From: Cherax quadricarinatus
Lineage: Eukaryota; Arthropoda; Malacostraca; Decapoda; Parastacidae
Length of the DNA: 64,000 nt
Direction: 5' to 3'
Assembly (NCBI RefSeq): GCF_038502225.1
Contig: NC_091346.1
Location: forward strand, 11,653,365 to 11,717,364
The notes beneath the pieces are model-generated. The model was not told the origin of the DNA. It worked only from the letters and a program-made list of their open reading frames with translations, and ran no database searches. A program made the translations under genes and the position numbers. Of this stretch, positions 47,711 to 57,261 are shown in pieces; the first letter of the stretch is position 1, and each line of letters opens with the position of its first letter.

Positions 47711-48830
47711 TGTTAATATTATGCACTCTAAGTTTAAGTAACATTTACTATATTAAGTTTCTTAAAAGATAGTCTTGAAGAAAAGTTTGGAGTGACTTTT
47801 GCTTCTGTTCTGTAGGTTCCAATTTCTTCTTTGGAAGATATTAAAAAATTTAAAAAAATATTCTTTTCATGTTCTAATTTTTGGGAGTTTCGTTTGATTA
47901 GCTTCAATCCTTCCATGCTGGTAACTTGATATTGAAACTTCTGGGCGGCTTCAAGCTTGTTGTGCTTGTGTGATTTAGGATATTGGTATCTTTGGTTTTC
48001 TGAATTGTTTCAAATATGTGTTGCTTATGTCGAATACCATTTTTTCTTTGCTAAAAAAAATTGGATATTGATACCCCTATGATGGCCTGTAAATGGCTCT
48101 TTTGATTCTGTTTAAATTTTCACTGCTAATATTCAACTGCATTACCCTATGCCGCACTACACTATTCCATTCGCATGCATTGAATCGTATGGGACTGAGT
48201 TATGTAATACTGGGATACCATTCTTAGAACGCACGGAGACTGAAATACATCTAGTATTAATATTAAATTAGCATCGGGTAAATCAATAACACAGTCCTTT
48301 GCTGCCTTTGCAGTCACTTCACTTCTCTGACCGAGAAGTTAAGGTGAGTTGGCTGATGCAGAATGGCTTCTTCTGAATGGATAATTCTTATAGATGCTCT
48401 GGTAATAAGATAATGGAGGATGTTATCGATGGAATTAAGCATGATACCCCAATCATTTTTTATAGCTCATACACAAATGCGCCAAACATAACTGTTTAAT
48501 TTTCGTCAGGCATTAGAACACTATTAAGGCAGTTATTAAAACTAATAAATGTTTAAACACTGAGATCATACTATTATATACATCTTTCCATTCCTTCCTT
48601 ACATCTTTTGCACGATGGAGTCTGATGGGATTCGAACTCATGGCATCTCAGGTCTAAAACTATCCAGCCTGTTTTCTTTTCCGTCTGTGAACTTTTGATT
48701 ATTGCAGAAATAGTCCTTGTAGAATGTCACAGTCTGCTGTGGGCAGATGATCTTCAAATCTATTACGTGCCTTTGTTGACGGTGAAACAGTTCTCTGGTA
48801 TAGGGACTTGCTAGCTTTATCGTATTCTTT
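47711..48830. other. unique AT-rich intron sequence
   Basis: About 1.1 kb with no recognisable coding segment, tRNA, tail or tandem repeat. A few short frames only. Confidence 0.5.
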
Positions 48831-48834
48831 ATGT
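48831..48834. repeat. target-site duplication of outer Gypsy-B, left copy (ATGT)
   Basis: ATGT directly before the LTR end TGTTACA. ATGT also directly follows the other LTR end TTGCAACA, at 62619-62622. Only four bases match, against five for the nested copy. Confidence 0.6.
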
Positions 48835-50092
48835 TGTTACATTAAACGCGATTCTAAAAGCTTAGAGATCTCCAGTGAATACTAGAAAGGACTTCCCTTC
48901 TAGCATCCAGCCTGTTACTGGGTTTTCGTAACAAGTAGTCAGTATCCTTGTCCAATTATCCATTAGAATTCAGTGTGATTCAATAGTGCTTCAGGATTAC
49001 AACTGGTAGGCTACTAACTAGAGAAATTAAAATTTAATAAATTTATTAGTCATTAAGTTGTCTAGGTGTACATCAAATTAAATTAAATTATTCACAGTAA
49101 TTAAAATAATATCACTTCTCTCGTGTACAATATTATTGTGCTGAAAGCACATATCACATTTATAATTCTTAAGTACCGTCTGGTACATTAACATTTAATA
49201 AGATATTACAAATATGTACAAGTTTGTGTGTACGTGTGTAAGTGCTCTAAGTAGTTCGCTATGTCTCAAGACTCGACTAGACTTAAACAAGTGACTGACA
49301 AAGTCCACAAATAAACTAACTTCTTGACCAACTGGCAGTCAGAACAGTCTGCTTGAACAATAAAAAGAATGAATGCTAAGCCCAATAGCAATATAACAAG
49401 CAACTGCGACAGAATCAGGAACAAGGAGATAATATAACGACACTAAGTTGGGACCATCTGCAGATCCTCCACAAAAGTCACAAAACTCCTATACTACTGA
49501 ATCTAAGTTCAGCATAAGAAAATCCCCAACTGTGATAATACACAGATACCAGTACAAGTTAGGTCAGAAGCTACAGCTCAGGAACTGAGCTGTTTCGAGT
49601 GTCTATGAGACACACAACCTCAGTACAACGTCGAAAATCACTAAGTCTATACAATGTTCTGTGAACAGAGTCTCACAGAACTAACAATAATGAGACAAGA
49701 GACGGTCTTCCAACAAGTGCCTATAAGGGAGATTTAGGCACTTTTTCTGGAATACATCCAACCACCCAGCGAGTCTAGACCAGACTGAATACTTCAGGCA
49801 AGGTGAGGACACCCCCCCTCGATCACGTGATAGCTCCATGGACAGTTGCTGCCCAGCAATGAAAGCCGGCAGTCTAACGAGCCACAAGCGATAATTACAG
49901 TAGTTAGACAATCAAGACTTGAACTGAGCACATAATATGTTACATCCTACCTAACAACATAAGTCAAATAATAATATAAAGCAATATATTTACAATTTAG
50001 CTATTATCACAAATATAAGCAATATAAAATTATATGAAAAGATAATATAATAAATTCATATTAATCATTGCAACCCATTCAGGGGTTGCAAC
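48835..50092 (-). mobile_element. Gypsy-B outer 3' LTR (LTR-A)
   Basis: Matches LTR-B (56034-57256, opposite orientation) and LTR-C (60976-62618). On the minus strand it begins with GTTGCAACCCCTGAATGGGT and ends CGTTTAATGTAACA. Open frames inside (49681-49911) are shared with LTR-C only because the LTRs are copies. Confidence 0.88.
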
Positions 50093-50754
50093 CCCCCCCC
50101 CAACACGACAAACGGTCGCACTAGAAGTTGCATTAATGTCTTTCACATTATTACTGATTAATCATATCAATACAAATTAATATAAACATTAATCAGAGTC
50201 ACTCTTGTGCCAAGCACTTCTATAATTTAACAGTGTCTGTTTCACTATAAGTTATGCCCCTAGTACTAGGGCAGTACACAGTATCGTATCTCTGCATTCT
50301 CGCGGTTATGTACATCAGTGTAGAGACAGAATAGCGTAGACAAGGAGGGCACGTTGAGGCTCGATCATAGTAGTCTAGACAGCATAATAGTCTTGTGTTA
50401 TAGACAGGAGACAGCATTCCACTCTTAAGTAGTGGCTGTGGAATGCGAGGCAGTATGGACATCTGAGTATGAAACAGCTTAAGGTGTGTAGTGAGGGGGG
50501 GTCTGCGGCAGGACAGTGTTGCGCCACACGCAGTAACATCGCCCACACAGCACTACCCACTCATCACTCAGCTTCTTTCTGCAACTCTCACACATATCAC
50601 CACTACTGTGAATATATAAATAGATTAATTAAACATGAGTATATATAGTTAATATGGGCTGGAGGGATTAAGTTACTGTACTGAATTTGACATAGCAAGT
50701 AACAAAAGGTATTTGGGCATTAAAATTACGTTAATTTAATGTAACTGATAATTA
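50093..50754 (-). other. Gypsy-B 3' untranslated region and purine tract
   Basis: Between the RNase H stop and the LTR: a run of G on the minus strand (50092-50100) borders the LTR and is the likely purine tract. The remaining 650 bp is matched by 55440-56033 in the nested copy. A 108-codon minus frame (50220-50546) is not kept open there, so no third gene is supported. Confidence 0.65.
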
Positions 50755-52238
50755 TTAAGGACGTGACAGCGCGTCAGCAATTACATTACAATGACCACTT
50801 ATGTGTTTTATACTAATAGAATAAGGTTGGATTCTGAGGGCCCACCTCATGATCCTAGCATTTTTACTTTTCATAGTGTTAATATAAGTGAGTAGATTGT
50901 GGTCTGAAAAAACGTTAATTTTAAATGGGGAAGTGCCCAAATACACGTCAAAATGTTCCAAGGACACCACAAGAGCTTGAGCATCTTTCTCAATAGTGGC
51001 ATAATTTTTCTGGTGTCGTTTAAGCTTAGATGAATAATAACATATAGGATGGAGAATGTCAGTGAATGTTGACTGTTGGAGCAGCACAGCGCTCACTGCA
51101 TAACCACTCGCATCTATATGTAAAAAGAAGGGAAGATTAAAATTAGGACTTTTCAACACAGGAGCAAGAGCAAACGTTTTAATCTTTTGAACGAGTCTGA
51201 ACAATCTCTAGTCCAGGTGAACTGAACTTTGCTACTAGTAAGCTCAGTGAGAGGAGCTGCAATCTGAGAAAAGTTTGGACAGAACCTGCGATAATATCCT
51301 GCCATACCCAAGAATCTCTGTACTCCTTTCCTATCCTGTGGCACTGGAAATTCAGAAATTGCACGAACCTTAGCCTCAATAGGAGCAACCTCACCTTGGC
51401 CGATACAAAAGCCTAGATAGGTAATCTTGGCTAGACCAAAACTAAGTTAACAGTGAAGTTGTAGTGCGCCAGTCTCTCGAACAATGTTCTGAGACGCGTC
51501 AAGTGCTGTTCCCACTCCTCACTGTACACCACTAAGTCGTCAAGGTAAGCTTCTACTCCTTCTAAGTTGTGGGTCAACTCGTTCATTATACGTTGGAATG
51601 AAGAAGCCGCGTTACATAGGCCGAAGGGGGTGACGAGGTAGTTAAACAATCCATTTTGAACAGTAAAAGCAGATATTTCTTGAGCATGTTCAGTAAGCGG
51701 TACTTGATAATAGCCTCGTAAGAGATCTAAATGGCTGACAAACTGGGCTCCTGACACACGGTCAATAAGGTCGTCAATGCGAGGTAGAGGATAACCATCA
51801 GGCAAGGTGACAGAGTTCACTTTCCTGTAATCAGTGCACATCCTGAAACTACCGTCAGGTTTAGGCACTAAAATACAGGGAGATGCCCATGGACTTTTCC
51901 TGTGCTCAATAAGTCCGTGAGACAACAGAAAATCAACCTCTCCTCTCAATACTTTATGCTTTGTTGGACTCATCCTATATGGTGATTGCTTAATGGGTGA
52001 TGCTCCCTGTACATCAACGTCATGTACACCTAGAGTACAACGTTTAGGAACATCACTGAACAATTCAGGGAAATGCAAAATCATGTTTTTAATATCACTA
52101 GCTTTATCAATCCCAAGGTTACTAAGAAAATCGTCTAGTGATTGTAGAGTCACTGAATTTTCTAAACGAACCTCTATACCTCTAGAGATGTCAGGTAGAC
52201 TGACGTTTTCTTCCTCTGTCCTAGGAAGAATAGAAGTA
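50755..52238 (-). pseudogene. Gypsy-B outer RT-RNase H
   Basis: RT begins inside PTTSILPRTEEENVSLP, right at the target duplication of the nested copy. Motifs in order: SPWASPCILVPKPDGSFRMC, TDYRKVNSVTLPDGYPLPRI, FVSHLDLLRGYYQVPL, LVTPFGLCNAASSFQRIMN, and the catalytic VEAYLDDLVVYSEEW (YLDD intact). After a frameshift near 51430 come QRFLGMAGYYRRFCPNFS and WTRDCSDSFKRLKRL. After another near 51200 comes RNase H with LHIDASGYAVSAVLLQ, YATIEKDAQALVVSLEHF, FSDHNLLTYI and GHCNVIADALSRP. RNase H is the last domain of the polyprotein. The open frame's apparent Met at 52336 lies in the antisense leader of the nested copy and is not its start. Confidence 0.9.
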
Positions 52239-52243
52239 GTAGG
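52239..52243. repeat. target-site duplication of nested Gypsy-B, left (GTAGG)
   Basis: GTAGG before TGTAACA; repeated exactly at 57257-57261 after ...GTAACA. On either side the outer element's pol reading resumes (RT to the left, integrase to the right). Confidence 0.9.
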
Positions 52244-52252
52244 TGTAACAAA

Positions 52253-52270
52253 TGGGGGCCTGTCCGGGAT
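52253..52270 (+). promoter_or_regulatory. Gypsy-B primer binding site candidate
   Basis: After the LTR end TGTAACA and two A come TGGGGGCCTGTCCGGGAT. The same sequence follows LTR-C in the outer copy (minus strand, about 60956-60973). TGG complements a tRNA CCA end; the CCCGG complement would fall in a T-stem. tRNA identity not determined. Confidence 0.6.
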
Positions 52271-52535
52271 GCTCTTGATCCAAGGTGTTGGAGAAATTGT
52301 CCAGTTTGACATACTAGTACTTCTATGGTCAAACACTTTGAGTACTTTCCTAATCTGAAGACTTTGACTTTAGTCTTGTACAACATACCAGGTGGATGTA
52401 TGTACCTGACTGAGTCTCTTGATCCAGAGAGATGGAAATACTGTTTATGAGTTCTAACTCTAAGACAACCAACACTAAAATTCCTATTAGGATTATAGTT
52501 TCCAATAATCACTCTCTCGTAGTACAATTATTTTC
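52271..52535 (+). other. Gypsy-B leader
   Basis: Untranslated leader between primer site and gag, about 265 bp. The antisense strand is open in part (RTHKQYFHLSGSRDSVRYIH) in this copy, but the corresponding frame in the outer leader (60717-60975) has two stops, so I do not call a gene. Confidence 0.6.
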
Positions 52536-54089
52536 GTGATGTATGCCAAAGTGAAACAGTTAATTGATACTCTGACTTTGTCTGAGTTAAGTACATTAAA
52601 ACTTCAGACGTGTTGGCAAGTAGCCAAATATCTCGGTGTGACGTATAACAGGAATTACACCGCAGAAACTGTCAGAGCATTAATTAAAGATATATTGTTT
52701 CCTGCTCATACAGAGATGTCTGATTATGATTCAGATTCAGAAAGTCTAGTGTCACAATTAGGAAGTATGGCTCTATTTGAAGTTGATGAAAAAGCAACTA
52801 GAGCAGAAGTGAGCCTAGTGTCTGAGCCTTGTGTAGCTCAGTTCTCGCTCATGCCTTCCCTCACTGACACTATAGTACAGAGTATAGCTGGTAGTATGAC
52901 ACAGCCTAATACTAGTACAGTGTATACTACACCTGTATTTACTTATCCTAGACCAGATCTAGACACTCTAGAGACGGCTGGACCAAGTGTCCGACCTAAG
53001 GACAGTCCAGAAAGACATGTTAATTTCCCTACTCCTCCATTACCTACTGGTCCTATCTCTCAGGAACAGTTTGAGAGGTTGGAACGCCTCATTATGTTGC
53101 AGATTGCACAAATTGAGGCACAGAGGAAATTGAACGAAGAAGATTTCCAAAGAGAAAATGTTCGTCTGTTAAGACAACAGACTGATAGATCACAGGACAC
53201 ATTTAATGTGCAGAAAGCTGCATCCATGGTTCCTAAGTTTTTTGAAAGTGACTTAGACACATATTTTGATGTGTTTGAGAACCAGGCACGTGCTATGAAT
53301 TGGCCACGTAAGCACTGGGCAACATTGTTGCATACTGCTTTGACGGGAAGAGCTCAAACCTGTACTGCAGCTTTGCCATTTACCAAGTACATTAGTTATG
53401 ACGCTGTCAAACAAACAATTCTAGAGACGTATAACTTGTTACCTGTAAGTTATCAAAGAGCATTTCGTACGTTACAACGACGACAAGATCAAACTTGTGT
53501 AGAGTTTGCTCGTGGGAAAAAAGTTGCATTTCAGAGGTGGTGTAGGTCTGCGAAGTGTAACAACTACGACAGTCTTGTTCAGTTGTTACTACATGAAGAG
53601 TTTAACAACTGTATGTCTGCTGACATACAAGAATATCTGATCGATCATACTACCTCAGATATTCTGGAAACTGCAGCATTAGCAGACAATTATGAGATTT
53701 CTCACAAACTTGTATGTACTAAAACACAGAGAAACAAGGTAACTAAAAATTGTCCTAGAATTTGGCAACCTAAATCAACTGCTCATTGCTGTCCTGATGT
53801 ACCTGCTACTGTAACTTCTCGTACCTTTACCAGGAAAACTCATAATCCTGAATCTGTCTCTGTGGCTAGACAGAAATCTGATATCGAGAAGAAGAAAGTT
53901 AAATGTACCTATTGTAACAGGAAAGGACATACTAGAGAGTATTGCTATAAGTTAGAAAGAGATGCAAGATACAGTCGTGCGGCTGGCGCCCCCACACAAG
54001 TCGTATCCTCTTCCGAGCAACAAAAGCACCAAAATCCTAGCAATTCCTCTGATCCTACTGTTTTAGATAATGTTACTCAGGACAGATGA
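52536..54089 (+). CDS. Gypsy-B Gag (nested copy, intact)
   Basis: Structural protein of the retrotransposon particle, 516-517 residues and unbroken. The ATG at 52539 is the likely start; the GTG at 52536 just extends the frame. N-terminal about 170 residues acidic and Ser/Thr-rich; a coiled coil follows (FERLERLIMLQIAQIEAQRK, about residues 178-220). The capsid has MVPKFFESDLDTYFDVFENQ, WPRKHWATLLHTALTGRAQ and YQRAFRTLQRRQDQTCVEF, then LLLHEEFNNCMSADIQEYL; the last parts are SCAN-like. A CCHC zinc knuckle, CTYCNRKGHTREYC, lies near residue 456. The frame ends at TGA (54087-54089) followed by CTAG, and the next codons continue into protease in the same frame. The outer copy at 59152-60690 is its broken homologue. 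Confidence 0.88.
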   Translation: MMYAKVKQLIDTLTLSELSTLKLQTCWQVAKYLGVTYNRNYTAETVRALIKDILFPAHTEMSDYDSDSESLVSQLGSMALFEVDEKATRAEVSLVSEPCVAQFSLMPSLTDTIVQSIAGSMTQPNTSTVYTTPVFTYPRPDLDTLETAGPSVRPKDSPERHVNFPTPPLPTGPISQEQFERLERLIMLQIAQIEAQRKLNEEDFQRENVRLLRQQTDRSQDTFNVQKAASMVPKFFESDLDTYFDVFENQARAMNWPRKHWATLLHTALTGRAQTCTAALPFTKYISYDAVKQTILETYNLLPVSYQRAFRTLQRRQDQTCVEFARGKKVAFQRWCRSAKCNNYDSLVQLLLHEEFNNCMSADIQEYLIDHTTSDILETAALADNYEISHKLVCTKTQRNKVTKNCPRIWQPKSTAHCCPDVPATVTSRTFTRKTHNPESVSVARQKSDIEKKKVKCTYCNRKGHTREYCYKLERDARYSRAAGAPTQVVSSSEQQKHQNPSNSSDPTVLDNVTQDR

Positions 54090-54093
54090 CTAG
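54087..54093 (+). promoter_or_regulatory. candidate readthrough stop TGA-CTAG between gag and pol
   Basis: The gag stop TGA is followed by CTAG and the pol frame continues in phase (LASESVSDEKICSAMSP). The outer copy has the same TGA CTAG at 59154-59148 (minus strand). UGA-CUA(G) is an established leaky-stop context in several viral and cellular genes; the extension to this element is inference. Confidence 0.6.
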
Positions 54094-55110
54094 CGTCAGA
54101 AAGTGTATCTGACGAAAAGATTTGTTCAGCGATGAGTCCTTACTTTTCAAGAGATAAAGTAGGATTTGACGAATCACATCTGACTGAGATAATTTCTTTC
54201 AGAGACACTGGCAGTTATCTCATGTTATTAAGAGAAGATGTACTGCCCATAACTGACGATACCTATACCAAGATAGATGTATTGTTAGAAGCCTATGGAG
54301 GGGCTGTTATAAAAGTGCCTCTGCACAAAGTATATATTGAAACAAGCTATTATACTGGTTATATTTCAGTGGGTATATCCAGTGGTGTATTTCCCATCAG
54401 GTCAGTGGACTTGTTGATAGGGAACGATATCCTTCATGCTGGTATATGTAAAGAACCACTTGTGATTGATAATACCACTGATGATAATTATGCCATTGAA
54501 GCTTGTAGAGAGAAACCTATTTTATTTCCTCTCAGTGCAATTACTAGAGCTATGTCAAAGATTCAACAACCATCCTTGTCTCCTGTTGAGTTAGTGGATG
54601 ACAATAATTTAGGGTTGAATATGTTGTTTAGTGACGCTCTGCGCCCAGGATCATTAACACTGACTCCCCCCAGTCATCAACCTAGTCAGGACACAACTGA
54701 CGTTAAATTTCTAACTCATGATGATTTAATCAAGGATCAGTTTGTTGATCAGTCACTGGAAAGACTGAGAGATATAGCAGTTACTGAGAGTGAAGCAAAG
54801 GATCTCGATAATTGTTACTATTATAGTAACGGTGTACTGATGGAAAAAACTACATGTAAGTTGTCAGCTGATAGTGTTTCCAACACAGTCAAGCATCTAG
54901 TAGTGTTACCAGTTACATTTCGTGAACAAGCCATTGATTTTGCTCACAATAGTCCCATAGGAGGACATTTGGGTGTCAAGAAGACACTCGGTAAACTGGC
55001 AAAACATTTTACTTGGCCAAAGATGAAGGAAACAGTAGCTGATCATGTGCGACGTTGCCACGTGTCAAGTGACAGGCAAGCCAGCGCACACACCTCCACC
55101 TACACCTCTC
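54090..55110 (+). pseudogene. Gypsy-B protease and truncated integrase (nested copy)
   Basis: In phase with gag after the TGA. The protease active site is FRDTGSYLMLLRED (about residues 24-37 of the open frame at 54132), with the second motif SVDLLIGNDILHAG. A linker of about 100 residues follows, then the integrase zinc region: DFAHNSPIGGHLGVKKTLGK and KETVADHVRRCHV. Two bases missing in the CxxC (CHVSS for CHVCQ) shift the frame, and a few codons later the sequence jumps into the RT-RNase H boundary. The whole integrase core and RT are deleted, so this copy could not move without a helper. Confidence 0.87.
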
Positions 55111-55124
55111 ACTATGTTCATTAG

Positions 55125-55439
55125 AACCAAAGTTCAGTTCATCTGGACTACAGATTGTCCAGACTCGTTCAAAAGGTTGAAGCGCTTGCTATCCTCTGCT
55201 CCTGTGTTGAAGAGTCCTAATTTCAATCTTCCCTTCTTTTTACATATAGATGCGAGTGGTTATGCAGTGGGTGCTGTGCTACTCCAACAGTCAACATCCA
55301 CTGATAATCTCCATCCTATATGTTACTATTCATCTAAGCTCAAACGACACCAGAAAAATTATGCTCTAGCTCTTGTGGTGTCCTTTGAACATTTTGACGA
55401 GTATTTGGGCACTTCCCCATTTAAAATTTACGTAATTTT
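55125..55439 (+). pseudogene. Gypsy-B RNase H remnant (nested copy)
   Basis: Homologous to the outer RNase H: KVQFIWTTDCPDSFKRLKRL, LHIDASGYAVGAVLLQQS and YYSSKLKRHQKNY, then LVVSFEHFDEYLGTSPFKIY. Five residues including the catalytic Glu (ATIEKD) are missing after QKNYA, and the frame is cut after FKIYV by a deletion into the 3' region. The run from integrase straight to this piece is best explained by deletion from an integrase-RT-RNase H order. Confidence 0.87.
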
Positions 55440-56033
55440 ATGCCCAAATACCTTTTGTTACTTGCTATGTCAAATTCAGTAAAGTAACTTAATCCCTCCA
55501 GCCCATATTAACTATATATACTCATGTCATGTCTAATTATTATATTTATATATTCACAGTAATGTTGTGTGAGGAGGAGACAAGCTGAGTGTTGAGTGGG
55601 TAGTGTGGTGCGGGTGATGTACTGCGTGACGCAACACTGTCCTGTCGCAGACCCCCCCCCTCACTACACACCTTAAGCTGTTTCATACTCAGATGTTCAT
55701 ACTGCCTCGCATTCCACAACCACTACTTAAGAGTGGAATGCAGTCTCCTCTACTATGATCGAGCCTCAACGTGCCCTCCTTGCCAGCGCTATCCAGTCTC
55801 TACACTGATGTACATAACCACGAGTATGCAGATACGATACGGTGTACTGCCCTAGAACTAGAGGCATATCCTAGTGACGGACGCTGTGAAATTGTAGAGG
55901 TGCTTGGCACAAGAGAGACTCTGATTAATGTTTAATTTTTATTTTGATAATATTGATATGAGTAATCAGAAATAATGTGAAAGACATTAATGCAACTCCT
56001 AGTGCGACCCTCTGTCGTGTTGGGGGGGGGGGG
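55440..56033 (+). other. Gypsy-B 3' untranslated region and G12 purine tract (nested copy)
   Basis: Matches 50093-50720 in reverse complement. It ends in twelve G (56022-56033) immediately before the LTR start TGTTGCAACC, the clearest purine tract in the window. Confidence 0.78.
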
Positions 56034-57256
56034 TGTTGCAACCCCTGAATGGGTTACAATGATTATTATATATATGTAATGTATATTATCTTTTCATATA
56101 ATTTTATATTGCTTATATTTGCGATAATAGCTAAATCGTAAATGTATGACTTTATATTATTATTTGACTGTTATATTGTTATTTAGCTTATGTTGTTAGG
56201 ATGTATATAAAATGTGCTCAGTTAGTCTTGATTGTCAAACTACTGTAATTATCGCTTGTCGCTCGTTATACTGCCGGCTTCTGAGCTGCAGTTGTCCACG
56301 TAACTATCACGTGATCGAGGGGGGGTGTCCTCACCTCTCGTGAAGTAGTCAGTCTGCTCGAGACTCGCTTGGTGGTTGGACAGATTGTCTGTCTCATTAT
56401 TCTTGTTAGTTCTGTAGAACTTTGTTCACAGAACATTGTAAGGACTTAGTGATTTTCGACGTTGTACTGAGGTTGTGTGTCACATAGACACTCTGAGTAT
56501 CTCAGGTCCTTAGCTATAGCTTCTGACCTAATTTTGTACTGGTTCCTGTGTATTGTCACAGTCACAGTTTTTCCTATGCTGAACATAGGTTCAGTATTAT
56601 GGGAGTTTTGTAACTTGTGGAGGATCTGCAGATGGTCCCTACTTAGTGTCGTTATATTATTTCCCAGTTCCTGATTCTGTGTCGCAGTCGCTTGATATTG
56701 CATTGCTATTGGGCTTAGCATTCTTTGTTGTTCAAGCAGACTGTTCGGGTTGCCAGTCGGTGAAGAAGTTAGTTTATTTGAGGACTTTGTCAGTCACTTG
56801 TTTAAGTCTTATTCGAGTCTTGAGACATAGCTAACTACTTAAGAGCACTTACACACATACACACACTTACTTGTACATATTTGTAATATCTTATTAAATG
56901 TTAATGTACCTGACGGTACTTAAGAATTATAAATGTGATATGTGCTTTCAGCACAATAATATTGAACTCGAGAGATTGATTTTATTTTGATTGCTGTGAT
57001 TTAATTTACTTTGATAATATACCTCTAGACAACTTATAGACTTAATAAATTTATTAAATTTTAATTTCTCTAGTTAGTAGCCTACCAGTTGTAATCCTAA
57101 AGCGCTATTAAATAATACTGATTTATAATGGATAATTGGACAAGGATACTGATTACTTGTTACAAAAACCCAGTAACAGGCTGGATGCTAGAAGGGCAGT
57201 CCTTTCTAGTATTCACTGGAGATCTCTAAGCTTTTAGAATCGTGTTTTTTGTAACA
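56034..57256 (+). mobile_element. Gypsy-B 3' LTR of the nested copy (LTR-B)
   Basis: A complete 1223-bp LTR, from TGTTGCAACCCCTGAATGGG to GTGTTTTTTGTAACA, with a short inverted terminal repeat TGTTRCAA/TTGYAACA. The 5-bp duplication GTAGG follows directly. Confidence 0.92.
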
Positions 57257-57261
57257 GTAGG
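57257..57261. repeat. target-site duplication of nested Gypsy-B, right (GTAGG)
   Basis: Pairs with GTAGG at 52239-52243. Confidence 0.9.

Larger units (their letters stand above)
52244..57256 (+). mobile_element. Gypsy-B (nested copy), plus strand, without 5' LTR
   Basis: A second copy of the same family, inserted in the outer element's pol in opposite orientation. It begins with TGTAACA, the last seven bases of an LTR, then directly the primer site, leader, gag, protease and part of integrase. A deletion joins this to a piece of RNase H, and the 3' region, purine tract and a complete 3' LTR (LTR-B) follow. It is flanked by GTAGG duplications, so the missing 5' LTR was lost before, during or just after integration without disturbing the junction. 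Confidence 0.88.

Noticed and set aside
50220..50546. A third gene (env-like) between RNase H and the LTR of Gypsy-B
   Set aside because: The frame is not maintained in the matching region of the nested copy and shows no signal peptide or membrane segment pattern.
51431..52336. RT protein starting at the Met at 52336
   Set aside because: The first 30 residues or so are antisense to the leader of the nested copy; RT sequence only begins at about 52238.
50755..54089. An ambisense retrotransposon with RT on one strand and gag on the other, starting 200 bp apart
   Set aside because: The GTAGG duplication at 52239-52243 and 57257-57261, and the in-frame continuity of integrase and RT across it, show two nested copies of one ordinary-sense element in opposite orientation.
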